Source of the DNA: Petroclostridium sp. X23
GTDB lineage: Bacteria; Bacillota; Clostridia; SK-Y3
NCBI RefSeq assembly: GCF_030013905.1
Contig: NZ_CP124862.1
Coordinates: forward strand, 5,335,051 to 5,399,050
Reading direction: 5' to 3'
DNA: 64,000 bases
Part shown: positions 31,342-40,053 of the stretch, one piece after another
How the letters are laid out: every line of letters begins with the position of its first letter
Position numbering within the stretch: position 1 is the stretch's first letter
Position numbers and translations under genes: made by a program
Notes under the pieces: model-generated
Seen by the model: only the letters and a program-made list of their open reading frames with translations
What the model was told of the DNA's origin: nothing
Databases searched by the model: none

Positions 31342-32352
31342 ATGAAAATAACAGTAGAAGACGTGGCCGTAAAAGCAGGTGTTTCAAAAGCAACGGTTTC
31401 ACGAGTCATGACAAAAAAAAGTAATGTTAACCCGGAAACCAGACGTATTGTTGAAAAAGCATTGAAAGAGCTAGGTTATACACCCAGAAGTCAAGCTGCT
31501 AAGGAGAATGAAAATAGTGTAATAAAGATGGTAATGGTTGTTGTAGGAGATGTAACCAATCAATTCTACGCAGGATTGATCAAAGGGATTAGTGATGTTA
31601 TTCATGCGAGCGGCAACATGGTTGTACTCTGTAATAGTGAATATAATGCAGCTAAGGAAGTTGAGTACATTAAGTATGCTGATAGCTGTAATTTTCTAGG
31701 CGTTATTATGGTTACCGCCATGGAATCACAAGAACTTATCAACTTGCTTAATGTGATAAGATGTCCTGTTGTTCTGGTTAATCGTTACCTAAGGTCAATG
31801 GATCTTGATGTAGTTTGTATTGATAATTACCGGGGTGGATATATGGCAACCAGTTACTTAATTGAAAATGGGCACAAAAATATAGCCCATATTGCAGGGC
31901 CGAAAAACTCAACTGCCAGTCAAGATAGGTTAAGAGGATATACAGATGCAATGAAAGATGCTAACTTGAGTATATCTAGAAATGCAATTTTTTATGGAGA
32001 CTTAAAAAGAAAAAGTGCTTATGAATTCGGAAAAAGTTTTTTAAAACTGGAAGAAAAATTTAGCGCAGTTTTCGTTGCTAATGATATCATGGCGGTAGGC
32101 TTTATAGATGCCTTGTATGAAGAAGGTGTGAGAGTTCCTGATGCTGTGAGTGTTATCTGCTTTGACAATTCCCCTGTTGCGGTTCAGGGGATGGTGAAAC
32201 TCACCACAGTATGTATGGATCCGTATCCAATGGGAAAATCTGCCGCAGACATGCTACTTCGTAAGATTCAGCATAGTGAAGTGGAAAATAAAAAGCTTGT
32301 TTTTTCACCTGAAATGATAGTCAGAGAAAGTGTAAAGCAATATTCAGAATAA
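31342..32352 (+). CDS. LacI-family transcriptional regulator 1
   Basis: The 336-aa repressor has an N-terminal helix-turn-helix (VEDVAVKAGVSKATVSRVM) with a hinge helix near residue 50 and a periplasmic-binding-protein-like sensor domain (about 60-330). ATG 31342 fits the GGAG site; GTG 31333 is in frame. It resembles the second LacI protein at 41194-42204 along its length (shared NRY, DN-GGY-AT and GP-NST-S blocks). It probably controls the neighbouring aldehyde dehydrogenase, aldo/keto reductase or ABC transporter genes. Confidence 0.92.
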   Translation: MKITVEDVAVKAGVSKATVSRVMTKKSNVNPETRRIVEKALKELGYTPRSQAAKENENSVIKMVMVVVGDVTNQFYAGLIKGISDVIHASGNMVVLCNSEYNAAKEVEYIKYADSCNFLGVIMVTAMESQELINLLNVIRCPVVLVNRYLRSMDLDVVCIDNYRGGYMATSYLIENGHKNIAHIAGPKNSTASQDRLRGYTDAMKDANLSISRNAIFYGDLKRKSAYEFGKSFLKLEEKFSAVFVANDIMAVGFIDALYEEGVRVPDAVSVICFDNSPVAVQGMVKLTTVCMDPYPMGKSAADMLLRKIQHSEVENKKLVFSPEMIVRESVKQYSE

Positions 32353-32409
32353 TATTAAATATAGAGAATATCATATAAAACAACAAAAAATGATCGGAGG
32401 ACATTTGCA

Positions 32410-33393
32410 ATGTTTTACAGAGAAATAGGAAGATCCGGCATTAAAGCTACTGTTGTTTCCTTAGGGACTTGGGCAGCAGGGGGTGACACTGCTTGGGGTG
32501 GCAGAGATGATGAAACGGCTATAAAAGCTATAAAGACAGGTATTGATAGTGGGTTTAACTTAATTGATACTGCTCCTGCATATGGATTTGGACATAGCGA
32601 AAGACTGGTTGGCAAAGCGATTGAAGGCCAACGCTCAGATATCATCATTTCAACTAAATGCGGGCTTCGTTGGGATACTGAAGAAGGAAGTTTTAAGTTT
32701 GCCAGAGATGGTAAGAAAATTTATATCAACCTGTCAAAAGAATCCGTAAAGAAGGGCGCTGAAGAAAGCCTTAGAAATCTTCGTACCGATTATATTGATA
32801 TTTTCATTACTCACTGGCAGTCAGTAGAACCCTTTAACACACCCATCAGTGAAACCATGGAAGCTTTGTTAGAACTAAAAAAAGAGGGTAAAATCAGGGC
32901 TATCGGTATTTCAAATGTAACGCCGGAACAGGTTGAAGAATATGTGAGGTGTGGACAGATTGATCTCATACAAGAGAAGTATTCTATGCTTTCAAAAGAT
33001 CATGTAGAAAAAAATCTGTTTCCTCTCTGTGAAAAATATGATATTACTATGCAGGCATATATGCCGTTAGAGCAGGGGCTTTTAACAGGTAAAGTAACGA
33101 TGGATTCCGTTTTTCCTGATACGGACATAAGAAACAAAATTTCATGGTACCAACCTGAAAAACGTATTAAAGTTATAAATATGTTAAACGGTTGGAAGCG
33201 CCTCTGTGAAAAGTACAACTGTGAGCTTTCCCACCTAGTAATTGCATGGACAATAGCGCAGTCTGAAAAAGTCAATGCGCTTTGCGGCGGTCGCAAGCCT
33301 GAACATGTTACTGAAAATGCGAAAGCAGGAAACGTAGCTTTAGAAAACAGTGATATTGAAAAAATGAATATGGATATTGGAAAGCTGTATTAA
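32410..33393 (+). CDS. Aldo/keto reductase
   Basis: This 327-aa NADPH-dependent TIM-barrel oxidoreductase shows the catalytic set Asp and Tyr in DTAPAYGFGHSE, Lys in STKCG and His in ITHWQ. The cofactor end includes the WTIAQ region and GGRKPEHV. The substrate is a small aldehyde or sugar. It follows the LacI gene by 57 bp behind CGGAGG, so it is probably regulated with it. Confidence 0.9.
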   Translation: MFYREIGRSGIKATVVSLGTWAAGGDTAWGGRDDETAIKAIKTGIDSGFNLIDTAPAYGFGHSERLVGKAIEGQRSDIIISTKCGLRWDTEEGSFKFARDGKKIYINLSKESVKKGAEESLRNLRTDYIDIFITHWQSVEPFNTPISETMEALLELKKEGKIRAIGISNVTPEQVEEYVRCGQIDLIQEKYSMLSKDHVEKNLFPLCEKYDITMQAYMPLEQGLLTGKVTMDSVFPDTDIRNKISWYQPEKRIKVINMLNGWKRLCEKYNCELSHLVIAWTIAQSEKVNALCGGRKPEHVTENAKAGNVALENSDIEKMNMDIGKLY

Positions 33394-33502
33394 ATAGATC
33401 TATTAGACTTTTAGAGGCTGCAAAGGTTTGTAATAAATTGAAAGGTTTTAGGTATAGATAACTAAATGCAGTACAATTTTGGAATTTATATATCATACCA
33501 GT

Positions 33503-33540
33503 TTATGTAGGGGTGGACGACTCTGTCCACCCCTACATAA
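33503..33540. repeat. Perfect GC-rich palindrome
   Basis: A 16-bp stem TTATGTAGGGGTGGAC and its exact complement enclose the 6-base loop GACTCT. There is no T tail, so it is not a standard terminator. The GC-rich stem in AT-rich surroundings suggests a mobile palindromic repeat. Confidence 0.7.
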
Positions 33541-34015
33541 TACAACAACGTAACATTTAACTATCTATAATAAATAAAACTAAATACTTTAATGTTTGCT
33601 ATTTATCATACATAAAAATACAAAGTTATCTGTAAATAAAAAATTATGATTTGGAACCGATCTCGTATTCAGATAACCTTTTATAAAATAATATCATATT
33701 ATATATAGAAAATTCAACAACACTTGGGAAATAGTTATACGTTTATAGATATACCGGTAAAAAAATACATGACAAAGTTTTATAAAGAATAAGAGAGGAA
33801 TTAGAAGTAATTTCATCAAAATCTACAATAATCACGTATTTTAATATTTGCAATAATATCCGTTAAAAGAGTATAATTTTATACATAAATAGAACATCGT
33901 TTTGTATATTATTCATAGTTTTCAAATAATAAGTTATATGTAGTACATTTTACAGTTGAAATAAATGTATATTACGTATTAATCTGCAGTACTTGAATTT
34001 TATAGTTCAATTAAA

Positions 34016-34029
34016 TGGGATCGATCCCA
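34016..34029. promoter_or_regulatory. LacI-type operator, decayed copy
   Basis: TGGGATCGATCCCA is a perfect palindrome upstream of the broken acyl-CoA synthetase gene. It corresponds to the operator at 42604-42625 in the intact operon. Confidence 0.65.
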
Positions 34030-34183
34030 ATACAATAATCTTGTTAAAGTAGTATATCTCTTATAGGAATCAATAATAATAAATTGATCTTTACTTAAAA
34101 TATCTTGGAGAACTTACTTTGTAAAAACAGTTTCAGATGTTTAAAGTGATTAAATTTCTTTTAGTAGAAAGAGGGATAACTTT

Positions 34184-34677
34184 ATGAATCCAGCAGACAA
34201 CAGTATTTGGCTTTCTGAAGCTGTGAAGGGAATGAAGAAAGAAGTTTATAGCAATAAAGAATATGATATTTTTGAAGAACAGCCGGATAATTTATATATA
34301 AGTCTTTGCAATACAGCAGCTCTTTTTCCGGGAAAATTTGCTCTTGTGGAGCAGGAGAGACAAGTGACTTTCAAACAATTCAAAGAAATGGTAGACAGGA
34401 CCGCTTCAAATCTTTATTCTACATACGGTGTAAGAAAAAGAGATAGAGTAGCGTTGCTAATGGTGGATAGTATTGATTTTTGTATATGTTTTTATGCTTT
34501 AGCAAAATTGGGATCGATCTCAATGCACTAACGGAACAAGAGGTTAAAAAGTGGGCAAGTGAACACATGGCAAAATATAAAGTTCCAGAATATGTAGAGT
34601 TTGTTGATAGCTTACCACAGACAACCAGTGGAAAAATAAGCAAGAGAATGGTTAGAGATATATATGGTTCCGCATAA
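34184..34677 (+). pseudogene. Acyl-CoA synthetase pseudogene (internal deletion)
   Basis: The first 113 or so codons match the start of the intact gene at 42768 almost exactly. The sequence then jumps at 34523-34525 to the last 50 codons (ACTAACGGAACAAGAGGTT, matching 44256 onward). About 1.14 kb is missing and the frame shifts at the joint. All adenylation motifs are lost, so no enzyme can be made. A LacI-type operator sequence lies exactly at the joint. Confidence 0.92.
34508..34523. promoter_or_regulatory. Operator-like sequence inside acyl-CoA synthetase pseudogene
   Basis: TTGGGATCGATCTCAA matches the operator consensus with one unpaired position. It lies in coding sequence (LGSIS) and is also present at 43092-43107 in the intact gene, so it may be an internal roadblock operator or chance. 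Confidence 0.35.
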
Positions 34678-34699
34678 TGTAATGGAACTATTATTAAAA

Positions 34700-34715
34700 T
34701 TGGGATCGATACCAA
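34700..34715. promoter_or_regulatory. Operator-like palindrome after acyl-CoA synthetase pseudogene
   Basis: TTGGGATCGATACCAA, with one mismatched pair, lies in the gap before the CoA-transferase remnant. The intact operon has TTGGGATCGGTACCAA at the same place (44428). Confidence 0.5.
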
Positions 34716-34799
34716 AAACATCTTATAATTTTATTGGGATTTTAGAACTTATTTAATATTTTGTATTTCTTAAAGTTTTTTAAATATCGAGGTGAAAGA

Positions 34800-35088
34800 A
34801 TGAAAGCAAATTTTATTAGTGATAAAGAAGCAGCTGGAAATATTATGCAACGGGTCCATTGCCAGAAAAAAAGGACAAAAGATGATTTTTGTAACCGAAA
34901 GAGCTGTATTTGAATTAAGAAAAGAAGGACCGGTATTAATTGAAATTACACCCGGTATAGATTTAAAAAGAGATGTACTCAGCTTGATGGAATTTACGCC
35001 TGTTATTGATAGAAACCTAAAAGTGATGGATGCAAGGATTTTTGAAGAAGGTCAGTTTGGTTTAAAAGAAATAATCAATAAAAAATAA
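34800..35088 (+). pseudogene. CoA-transferase pseudogene (internal deletion)
   Basis: The first 12 codons match the start of the intact CoA-transferase (44529). The sequence then jumps to its last 80 codons (matching about 45856-46106), removing about 1.29 kb including the catalytic Glu region. The two parts are in different frames. Confidence 0.9.
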
Positions 35089-35109
35089 AAGAGGAAGAAG
35101 GGTTTTTGG

Positions 35110-35296
35110 ATGAGGTTAAAAGATAAGGTTGCTAGTGTTACCGGAGCAGGATGGGGTTTAGGCAAAGGCCATTGCGTTAAAGCCAGCGCAAGAGGGGGCG
35201 AAAGTGGTAGTCAGTGACATTGATATGAACAATGCCAGCGAGACGTGTAAGGAAATACAGCAAAGCGGTGGGCAAGCAATTGCAGTTCAGACCAAT
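35110..35296 (+). pseudogene. SDR pseudogene (truncated and frameshifted)
   Basis: The sequence matches the first 184 or so bases of the intact SDR gene at 46128. It carries frameshifts (GGCAAAGGCCATTGCG) and stops matching abruptly after CAGTTCAGACCAAT. This is the right-hand limit of the decayed operon copy. Confidence 0.88.
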
Positions 35297-35427
35297 CAAT
35301 GATGGTGCAATAGTGTTTGAAAACTGCTTGGTATAACAATTATTATATCAAGCATATTCGCCATTATTTTTATATTATTGCGAGATGATATTGTTTAAAA
35401 TAAAAAGAAGTATGAAGGAGGAGATGA

Positions 35428-36186
35428 ATGTTGGTACCGGTATGGAAAGTAACAGCTTTAAAAATGGGTGATCTGGTTGTAGATAAGTCCTCACTCACTT
35501 ACTCAAAAGATTTAGGCAAGCAAGTTACAATTCCAATTTGGGCAGCAGCAATTGAAAATGGAGATTGCAAGATTATTGTAGATACAGGTATTCATAGTCA
35601 AGAATGGGTAAACGAGAATATTACTATCTGTATGCAAGCTGATGATGAAACAATGATTGGTGCATTAAAAAAAGGGGTTGACTGGCTGCCGGAAGATGTA
35701 GATATTGTTATTAATACGCACCTGCATTACGATCATTGCGGAAATAATCATCTCTTTAAAAATGCCCAGTTTATTTTACAGGAAGAAGAATGGAAGAATG
35801 CATTTCATTCGCTGCCTACACAAAAACAATTCTATTTGAGAGAGCTATATGATTGTAGAGCTGTAAACTATTTTAATTGGAAGTTTGTCACAGGAGAAGT
35901 GGAAGTTGCTCCCGGGGTTAAAGTATTTACAACGCCAGGACACACATCAGGTCATCAATCAGTCTTGGTAAATACGGAAGAAGGGGTACTGTGCATCTCA
36001 GCGGATGTCGCTAATTTGGTAGAAAATATTAACGACAATGTTCCACCTAATATATTGAATAGTACCGAACAATGGTTCAGCAGTCTGGATGAAATCAGGC
36101 AAAAGGCGCAACTTATACTTCCGGGGCACGAGCCTGCTATCAGGAAATATCAGACAAGCAATTTCCCTGCAATAACGAGTTTTTAA
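35428..36186 (+). CDS. MBL-fold metallo-hydrolase, lactonase-like
   Basis: This 252-aa metallo-beta-lactamase-fold hydrolase binds two metals. The motif HLHYDHCGNN lies near residue 104, with further ligands His in TPGHTSGH, Asp in SADVAN and His in LPGHEP. The layout resembles the AttM/AiiA N-acyl-homoserine-lactonase group, but a sugar lactone is more likely beside a sugar transporter. AAGGAGGAG precedes ATG 35428. It leads the ABC transporter genes by 82 bp. Confidence 0.85.
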   Translation: MLVPVWKVTALKMGDLVVDKSSLTYSKDLGKQVTIPIWAAAIENGDCKIIVDTGIHSQEWVNENITICMQADDETMIGALKKGVDWLPEDVDIVINTHLHYDHCGNNHLFKNAQFILQEEEWKNAFHSLPTQKQFYLRELYDCRAVNYFNWKFVTGEVEVAPGVKVFTTPGHTSGHQSVLVNTEEGVLCISADVANLVENINDNVPPNILNSTEQWFSSLDEIRQKAQLILPGHEPAIRKYQTSNFPAITSF

Positions 36187-36268
36187 TACACTCATTCCAC
36201 AAGAATATTGCTTAACGTGATGAGTGAGTTAAAATACTAAATATTAAACTAATTAAGGAGGATGTTTT

Positions 36269-37456
36269 ATGAGAGTGAAGGGTTTGGCAATTCTATTAGC
36301 TGTATTGTTGTCAGTGATTCCATTAGGTGGATGCGGTGGTTCTAAAACTGCTACCGAGCCTAACGAAAAAGCAGAGACCGGTGGTACTGCGCAGAATGAT
36401 AAGAAAGAAGCGGATAACAAGGAGCAAAAGAAAGATGGGTTCGTGATCGGATTTGCAAATGGGTATATCGGAAATACATGGCGTGCACAATTTGTTGAAA
36501 ATTTCGAAAATGCAGCAAAAAAATATAAAGAAGAAGGAATCCTAAAGGATTTTCAAGTTGCAAATAGCAATGCAGATGTTACTCAACAGTTAAATCAGCT
36601 TAATTCAATGATTAACAGCGGTGTTGATGCTTTGATGATTGATCCGGTATCGGCTACATCTTTAAGCTCGGTTGTGGCAAAAGCTAAGCAAAAAGGAATA
36701 TTAGTAGTCATTACGAATGACCCTGCGGCATATGAAGGGACGTATGCAGTTATTGGTAATAATGATGCATTCTGGCGTATTCAAGCCAAATGGATCGCTG
36801 AAAAACTAGAGGGAAAAGGTGACATCGTTCAAATCACTGGTCTTGCGGGAAATACCGCTGATACATTACGTGTTGAAGCAGCAAAAGATGTACTAAGCGA
36901 ATATCCTGGTATTAAAGTTCTTGCATCTGTTCCCGGAGGTTGGTCTCAATCTGAAGCTCAAAAAGTTATGTCAACTTTTTTATCTACCTATAATAAGATC
37001 GATGGAATATTAATGCAAGACGTAATGGCAGAAGGTGTCCTTCGTGCATATGAAAATGTCGGTAAAGAACTGCCTTTAATGACAGGTGATTATACCTTCA
37101 GCTTCTTAAGAGCATGGAAAGATAAACCTGAGATGGAGTCTATCGGCGTACCTTATGCACCTGGAATCGCAGTGGATGCTTTAAGAATAACAATTGGTCT
37201 TTTACAAGGAAAAGAAATAAAAGAAGATACTTATCAGCCAAATCCATTAAATCCGTCATTGAAAAATGCGGTTATGATTGACCCTCCGTATGTTGTAACA
37301 AAAGAGGGAAAACAGGATGCTCCTTGGATGGAAGGACTTCATTTTACAAAGGCAATTACGCTTGATGAAGCTGTAAAACTTGGTGAAGGAAAAGCTTCAA
37401 CAGCTGCATTGGACGCATCTCTAACTGATGAGCAGATTAGTACATTCTTTAAATAG
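36269..37456 (+). CDS. Sugar ABC transporter substrate-binding lipoprotein
   Basis: The 395-aa protein has a lipoprotein signal peptide ending at LGGC (Cys about residue 22) and a charged linker. A type-I periplasmic binding fold of the RbsB class follows (GFANGYIGNTWRAQF, DALMIDPVSATSL). It presents a sugar or related polyol to the permeases encoded downstream. AAGGAGG precedes the ATG. The ligand is unknown. Confidence 0.93.
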   Translation: MRVKGLAILLAVLLSVIPLGGCGGSKTATEPNEKAETGGTAQNDKKEADNKEQKKDGFVIGFANGYIGNTWRAQFVENFENAAKKYKEEGILKDFQVANSNADVTQQLNQLNSMINSGVDALMIDPVSATSLSSVVAKAKQKGILVVITNDPAAYEGTYAVIGNNDAFWRIQAKWIAEKLEGKGDIVQITGLAGNTADTLRVEAAKDVLSEYPGIKVLASVPGGWSQSEAQKVMSTFLSTYNKIDGILMQDVMAEGVLRAYENVGKELPLMTGDYTFSFLRAWKDKPEMESIGVPYAPGIAVDALRITIGLLQGKEIKEDTYQPNPLNPSLKNAVMIDPPYVVTKEGKQDAPWMEGLHFTKAITLDEAVKLGEGKASTAALDASLTDEQISTFFK

Positions 37457-37504
37457 GTTAAATAGAGTCGGGAATTAAAGATTATAAATAGTATAAACAG
37501 TATA

Positions 37505-37546
37505 GACGGCTTTTATATATAGAGAATAACCGATATAAAAGTCGTC
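37505..37546 (+). promoter_or_regulatory. Intercistronic hairpin between binding protein and ATPase genes
   Basis: GACGGCTTTTATAT pairs with ATATAAAAGTCGTC (one G-T pair) around a 14-base loop. There is no T tail. Such hairpins often raise binding-protein mRNA levels relative to the membrane genes. Confidence 0.65.
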
Positions 37547-37579
37547 ACAATTTAATGTTTAAAAGAGGTGAGTTTCCAA

Positions 37580-39079
37580 GTGAATTTACGTTGTGATGGA
37601 ATTTCCAAAATATATGGTTCTGTTATTGCAATAAGTAATGCCGATCTTTCCGTAAAGAAAGGAGAGGTACGTGCGATACTAGGTGGGAATGGTTCGGGGA
37701 AAAGCACATTGGCAAAAATTTTGGGAGGCGCTGTTAAACCTAATGCAGGAAATATTGAAGTATATGGGAGACCATATACGGTTCAGTCACCGTCAGAAGC
37801 AAAAAAAAATGGTGTTGTCATTACTTCTCAAGAGCTGAGTTTATTCATGAATTTGACCGTTGAAGAAAATCTATGCATATGCAATATTCCTGTAAGCGGA
37901 AGTATTTTTACCGATAAAAAAGCAATCAAAGAAAAAGCATTATATATACTTAAAAAGTTGGGACTTGAAGAAATACTTTATAAAAGTATAGCATCATTAC
38001 CTGCTAATGAACAATATCTTATCGAGTTTGCTAAAGCATTGGTTCAAGAGCCCCAAATTTTGATTATTGATGAGATCACTTCAGCGCTGTACCGTAAAGA
38101 TGTTGAAGTAGTGAAAAAAATTATCAATGAACTTAAAGAAAAAGGATGCTCAATACTATTTATTTCACATCGTATGCCGGAGATCTACTCTATCTGTGAT
38201 TCAGTTACAGTAATGAAAAATGGAGAGACAATCGGTACTTTCAGAATTGATGAAAAAGATGAAAATGAATTGTTATCATTAATGACCGGACGTAATATAT
38301 GCAGTAATCAACATAAAGTTCAAGAAATAGAAATTCAAGAAGCAGATAAACGTGAGATAGTGATATCAATCAATGATATAGAGTTGCCGCAGTTTCACAG
38401 CAAAATTGATTTGGAGTTAAAAGAAGGCGATATCATTGGGATTGCAGGCCTACAAGGACATGGGCAATCAGATTTGGTTAGAAAACTTTTTGGTATGGAA
38501 GGACCTGTTGATTTATCTGTCCATGGAAAACAAAGACATATTGCATCACCTTACCAAGCAGTGAAAGCAGGTTTTGCATTTATATCGGGAAATAGAGAGC
38601 AAGAAGGCACATTTAGAGAACGGTCGGTTTCTGAAAATCTTAGGGCTGTTTCGAATTTGGTGCTTAAGAAAGAGAAAGTTGATGAATTAAAACTGCTGAA
38701 GGATTACGGGGTAAAATTTGACACGCCAAAGCAGCAGATTACTGCTTTAAGTGGAGGAAATCAGCAAAAAGTTGTTATTGGTCGGTGGACATCAACACTT
38801 CCTAAATTATTGCTTGCTGATGATCCCACAAAAGGGATTGATGTTCAAGCCAGGCGGGATGTACATCAAATCATGCGTCAATTAGCAGAGAGCGGTTCTG
38901 TTGTTATTATGGTATCCAGTGATGATGAAGAGTTAGTAGAACTAACCCAGATCACTAAATATTCTAAAGTAATCGTTATGTATGAAGGCAAAATTGTAAG
39001 AGTATTAACAGGTGCCGATATTACCGAAGAAAATATTGCTGCAGCTTCAATGCCGATAGAAAAGGAGTGTTCCGCATGA
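37580..39079 (+). CDS. Sugar ABC transporter ATPase, RbsA-like (CUT2)
   Basis: The 499-aa protein has two fused ATP-binding domains, as in RbsA/XylG. Domain 1 has GGNGSGKST and LIIDEIT but a degenerate signature, LPANEQ. Domain 2 has a degenerate P-loop (GLQGHGQSDL), an intact signature LSGGNQQKV and LLADDPTKG. That mixture is normal for CUT2 ATPases. GTG 37580 suits the AAGAGGTGA site; GTG 37568 is in frame. Its stop overlaps the next start (ATGA). Confidence 0.93.
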   Translation: MNLRCDGISKIYGSVIAISNADLSVKKGEVRAILGGNGSGKSTLAKILGGAVKPNAGNIEVYGRPYTVQSPSEAKKNGVVITSQELSLFMNLTVEENLCICNIPVSGSIFTDKKAIKEKALYILKKLGLEEILYKSIASLPANEQYLIEFAKALVQEPQILIIDEITSALYRKDVEVVKKIINELKEKGCSILFISHRMPEIYSICDSVTVMKNGETIGTFRIDEKDENELLSLMTGRNICSNQHKVQEIEIQEADKREIVISINDIELPQFHSKIDLELKEGDIIGIAGLQGHGQSDLVRKLFGMEGPVDLSVHGKQRHIASPYQAVKAGFAFISGNREQEGTFRERSVSENLRAVSNLVLKKEKVDELKLLKDYGVKFDTPKQQITALSGGNQQKVVIGRWTSTLPKLLLADDPTKGIDVQARRDVHQIMRQLAESGSVVIMVSSDDEELVELTQITKYSKVIVMYEGKIVRVLTGADITEENIAAASMPIEKECSA

Positions 39080-40026
39080 AACAAACCGCGAAGAATATTT
39101 TAAAATGGCCTCCATTTCCTGCATTTCTTTTATTGATGGCTTTTATAGTATTAAATGCTATTATTACTCCGGGATTTCTAGATCTAGGATTTTTTACGGG
39201 ATTCCTTTCATCCAATGTTCCCCTTGTTTGTGTTGCGATAGGTGTTTCTGTTGTTTTGATAGGCGGAGGGATAGATATTTCCCTGGGTGCGGTTGTATCC
39301 CTCATTAATGTCATATTTGTAACACTTATTGGTTTAGGGTGGAATTTAGGTGCTGCGATCATGCTATGTTTAGTCATATCTATCATACTGGGTGCTATCA
39401 ATGGCTTTATTGTAGGGTTTTTGCGTGTGACTCCACTGTTGGCGACATTTGCAACCTCTTCCATATTCGGTGGCTTGGCATTATGGATTATGCCAACACC
39501 GGGGGGAGCAGTTCCGATGGATTATGTTACTTGGTACAATGATACTTGGCTGGGGATACCTATTTCTATCCTGTTTATTTTAGTCTCATTCTTATTGTGG
39601 CTATTCTTAAAGTACAGTCCTGTCAGGTTATGGCTGTACTCCATCGGAAGAGATGAGAATAAAGCATACGTATCAGCGGTTCCTGTTACATGGATTCAAT
39701 TCTTCATATATACTTTTGCGGCCTTTGCCTCCGGAATCGGTGCTATTGCATTGACAGGAAGTGTTGGAGCCGGTGATCCATTAATCGGTCTGTCATTCTC
39801 AATGAGTTCCATTGCAGCATGTGTCATTGGAGGTATCACTCTATCAGGAGGGATTGGTGAGACAACGGGAGCAGTTTTCGGATCTTTGTTCCTAGGTTTA
39901 GTAATTACTACTGTTTTATCCGTAAGCGTGGACCCTTTTTATCAAGAATTTGTACAAGGTTTGATTCTTCTGGTCGGAGTACTCGGGGCAACCATCGTTG
40001 GAAGAAAAACTTTAAATATACAATAA
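39076..40026 (+). CDS. Sugar ABC transporter permease 1
   Basis: This RbsC-family permease of 316 aa has about eight to nine membrane helices and the family loop GGIDISLGAVVSL near residue 62. The C-terminal half has the GGITLSGGIGE loop that touches the ATPase. ATG 39076 follows AAAGGAG and overlaps the previous stop codon, giving translational coupling. Confidence 0.93.
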   Translation: MKQTAKNILKWPPFPAFLLLMAFIVLNAIITPGFLDLGFFTGFLSSNVPLVCVAIGVSVVLIGGGIDISLGAVVSLINVIFVTLIGLGWNLGAAIMLCLVISIILGAINGFIVGFLRVTPLLATFATSSIFGGLALWIMPTPGGAVPMDYVTWYNDTWLGIPISILFILVSFLLWLFLKYSPVRLWLYSIGRDENKAYVSAVPVTWIQFFIYTFAAFASGIGAIALTGSVGAGDPLIGLSFSMSSIAACVIGGITLSGGIGETTGAVFGSLFLGLVITTVLSVSVDPFYQEFVQGLILLVGVLGATIVGRKTLNIQ

Positions 40027-40053
40027 TATTATAAAATAATAGGTGGTGAAAAA

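Larger units (their letters stand above)
33394..34183. other. 790-bp non-coding region with duplicated leader
   Basis: No gene is visible. The first part holds a perfect palindrome at 33503-33540. From about 33651 onward the sequence is a diverged copy of 42312-42767, the leader of the acyl-CoA synthetase operon. It includes the shared ATCTCGTATTCAGATAACC block, the operator palindrome at 34016 and the AGAGGGATAACTT ribosome site. Confidence 0.75.

Noticed and set aside
31062..31424. 120-aa plus-strand reading frame before the LacI gene
   Set aside because: It crosses the REP-like hairpin and overlaps the start of the LacI gene in another frame; composition is not protein-like and no ribosome site was seen.
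34480..34677. 65-aa frame starting inside the acyl-CoA synthetase pseudogene
   Set aside because: It is only the shifted C-terminal remnant of the deleted gene, not a separate gene.
34819..35088. 89-aa frame in the CoA-transferase remnant
   Set aside because: It reads the retained C-terminal end of the broken CoA-transferase from an accidental GTG; treated as part of the pseudogene.
36189..36226. CACTCAT/ATGAGTG inverted repeat before the ABC genes
   Set aside because: Only 7 bp of stem with a 24-base loop; too weak to call a regulatory structure.
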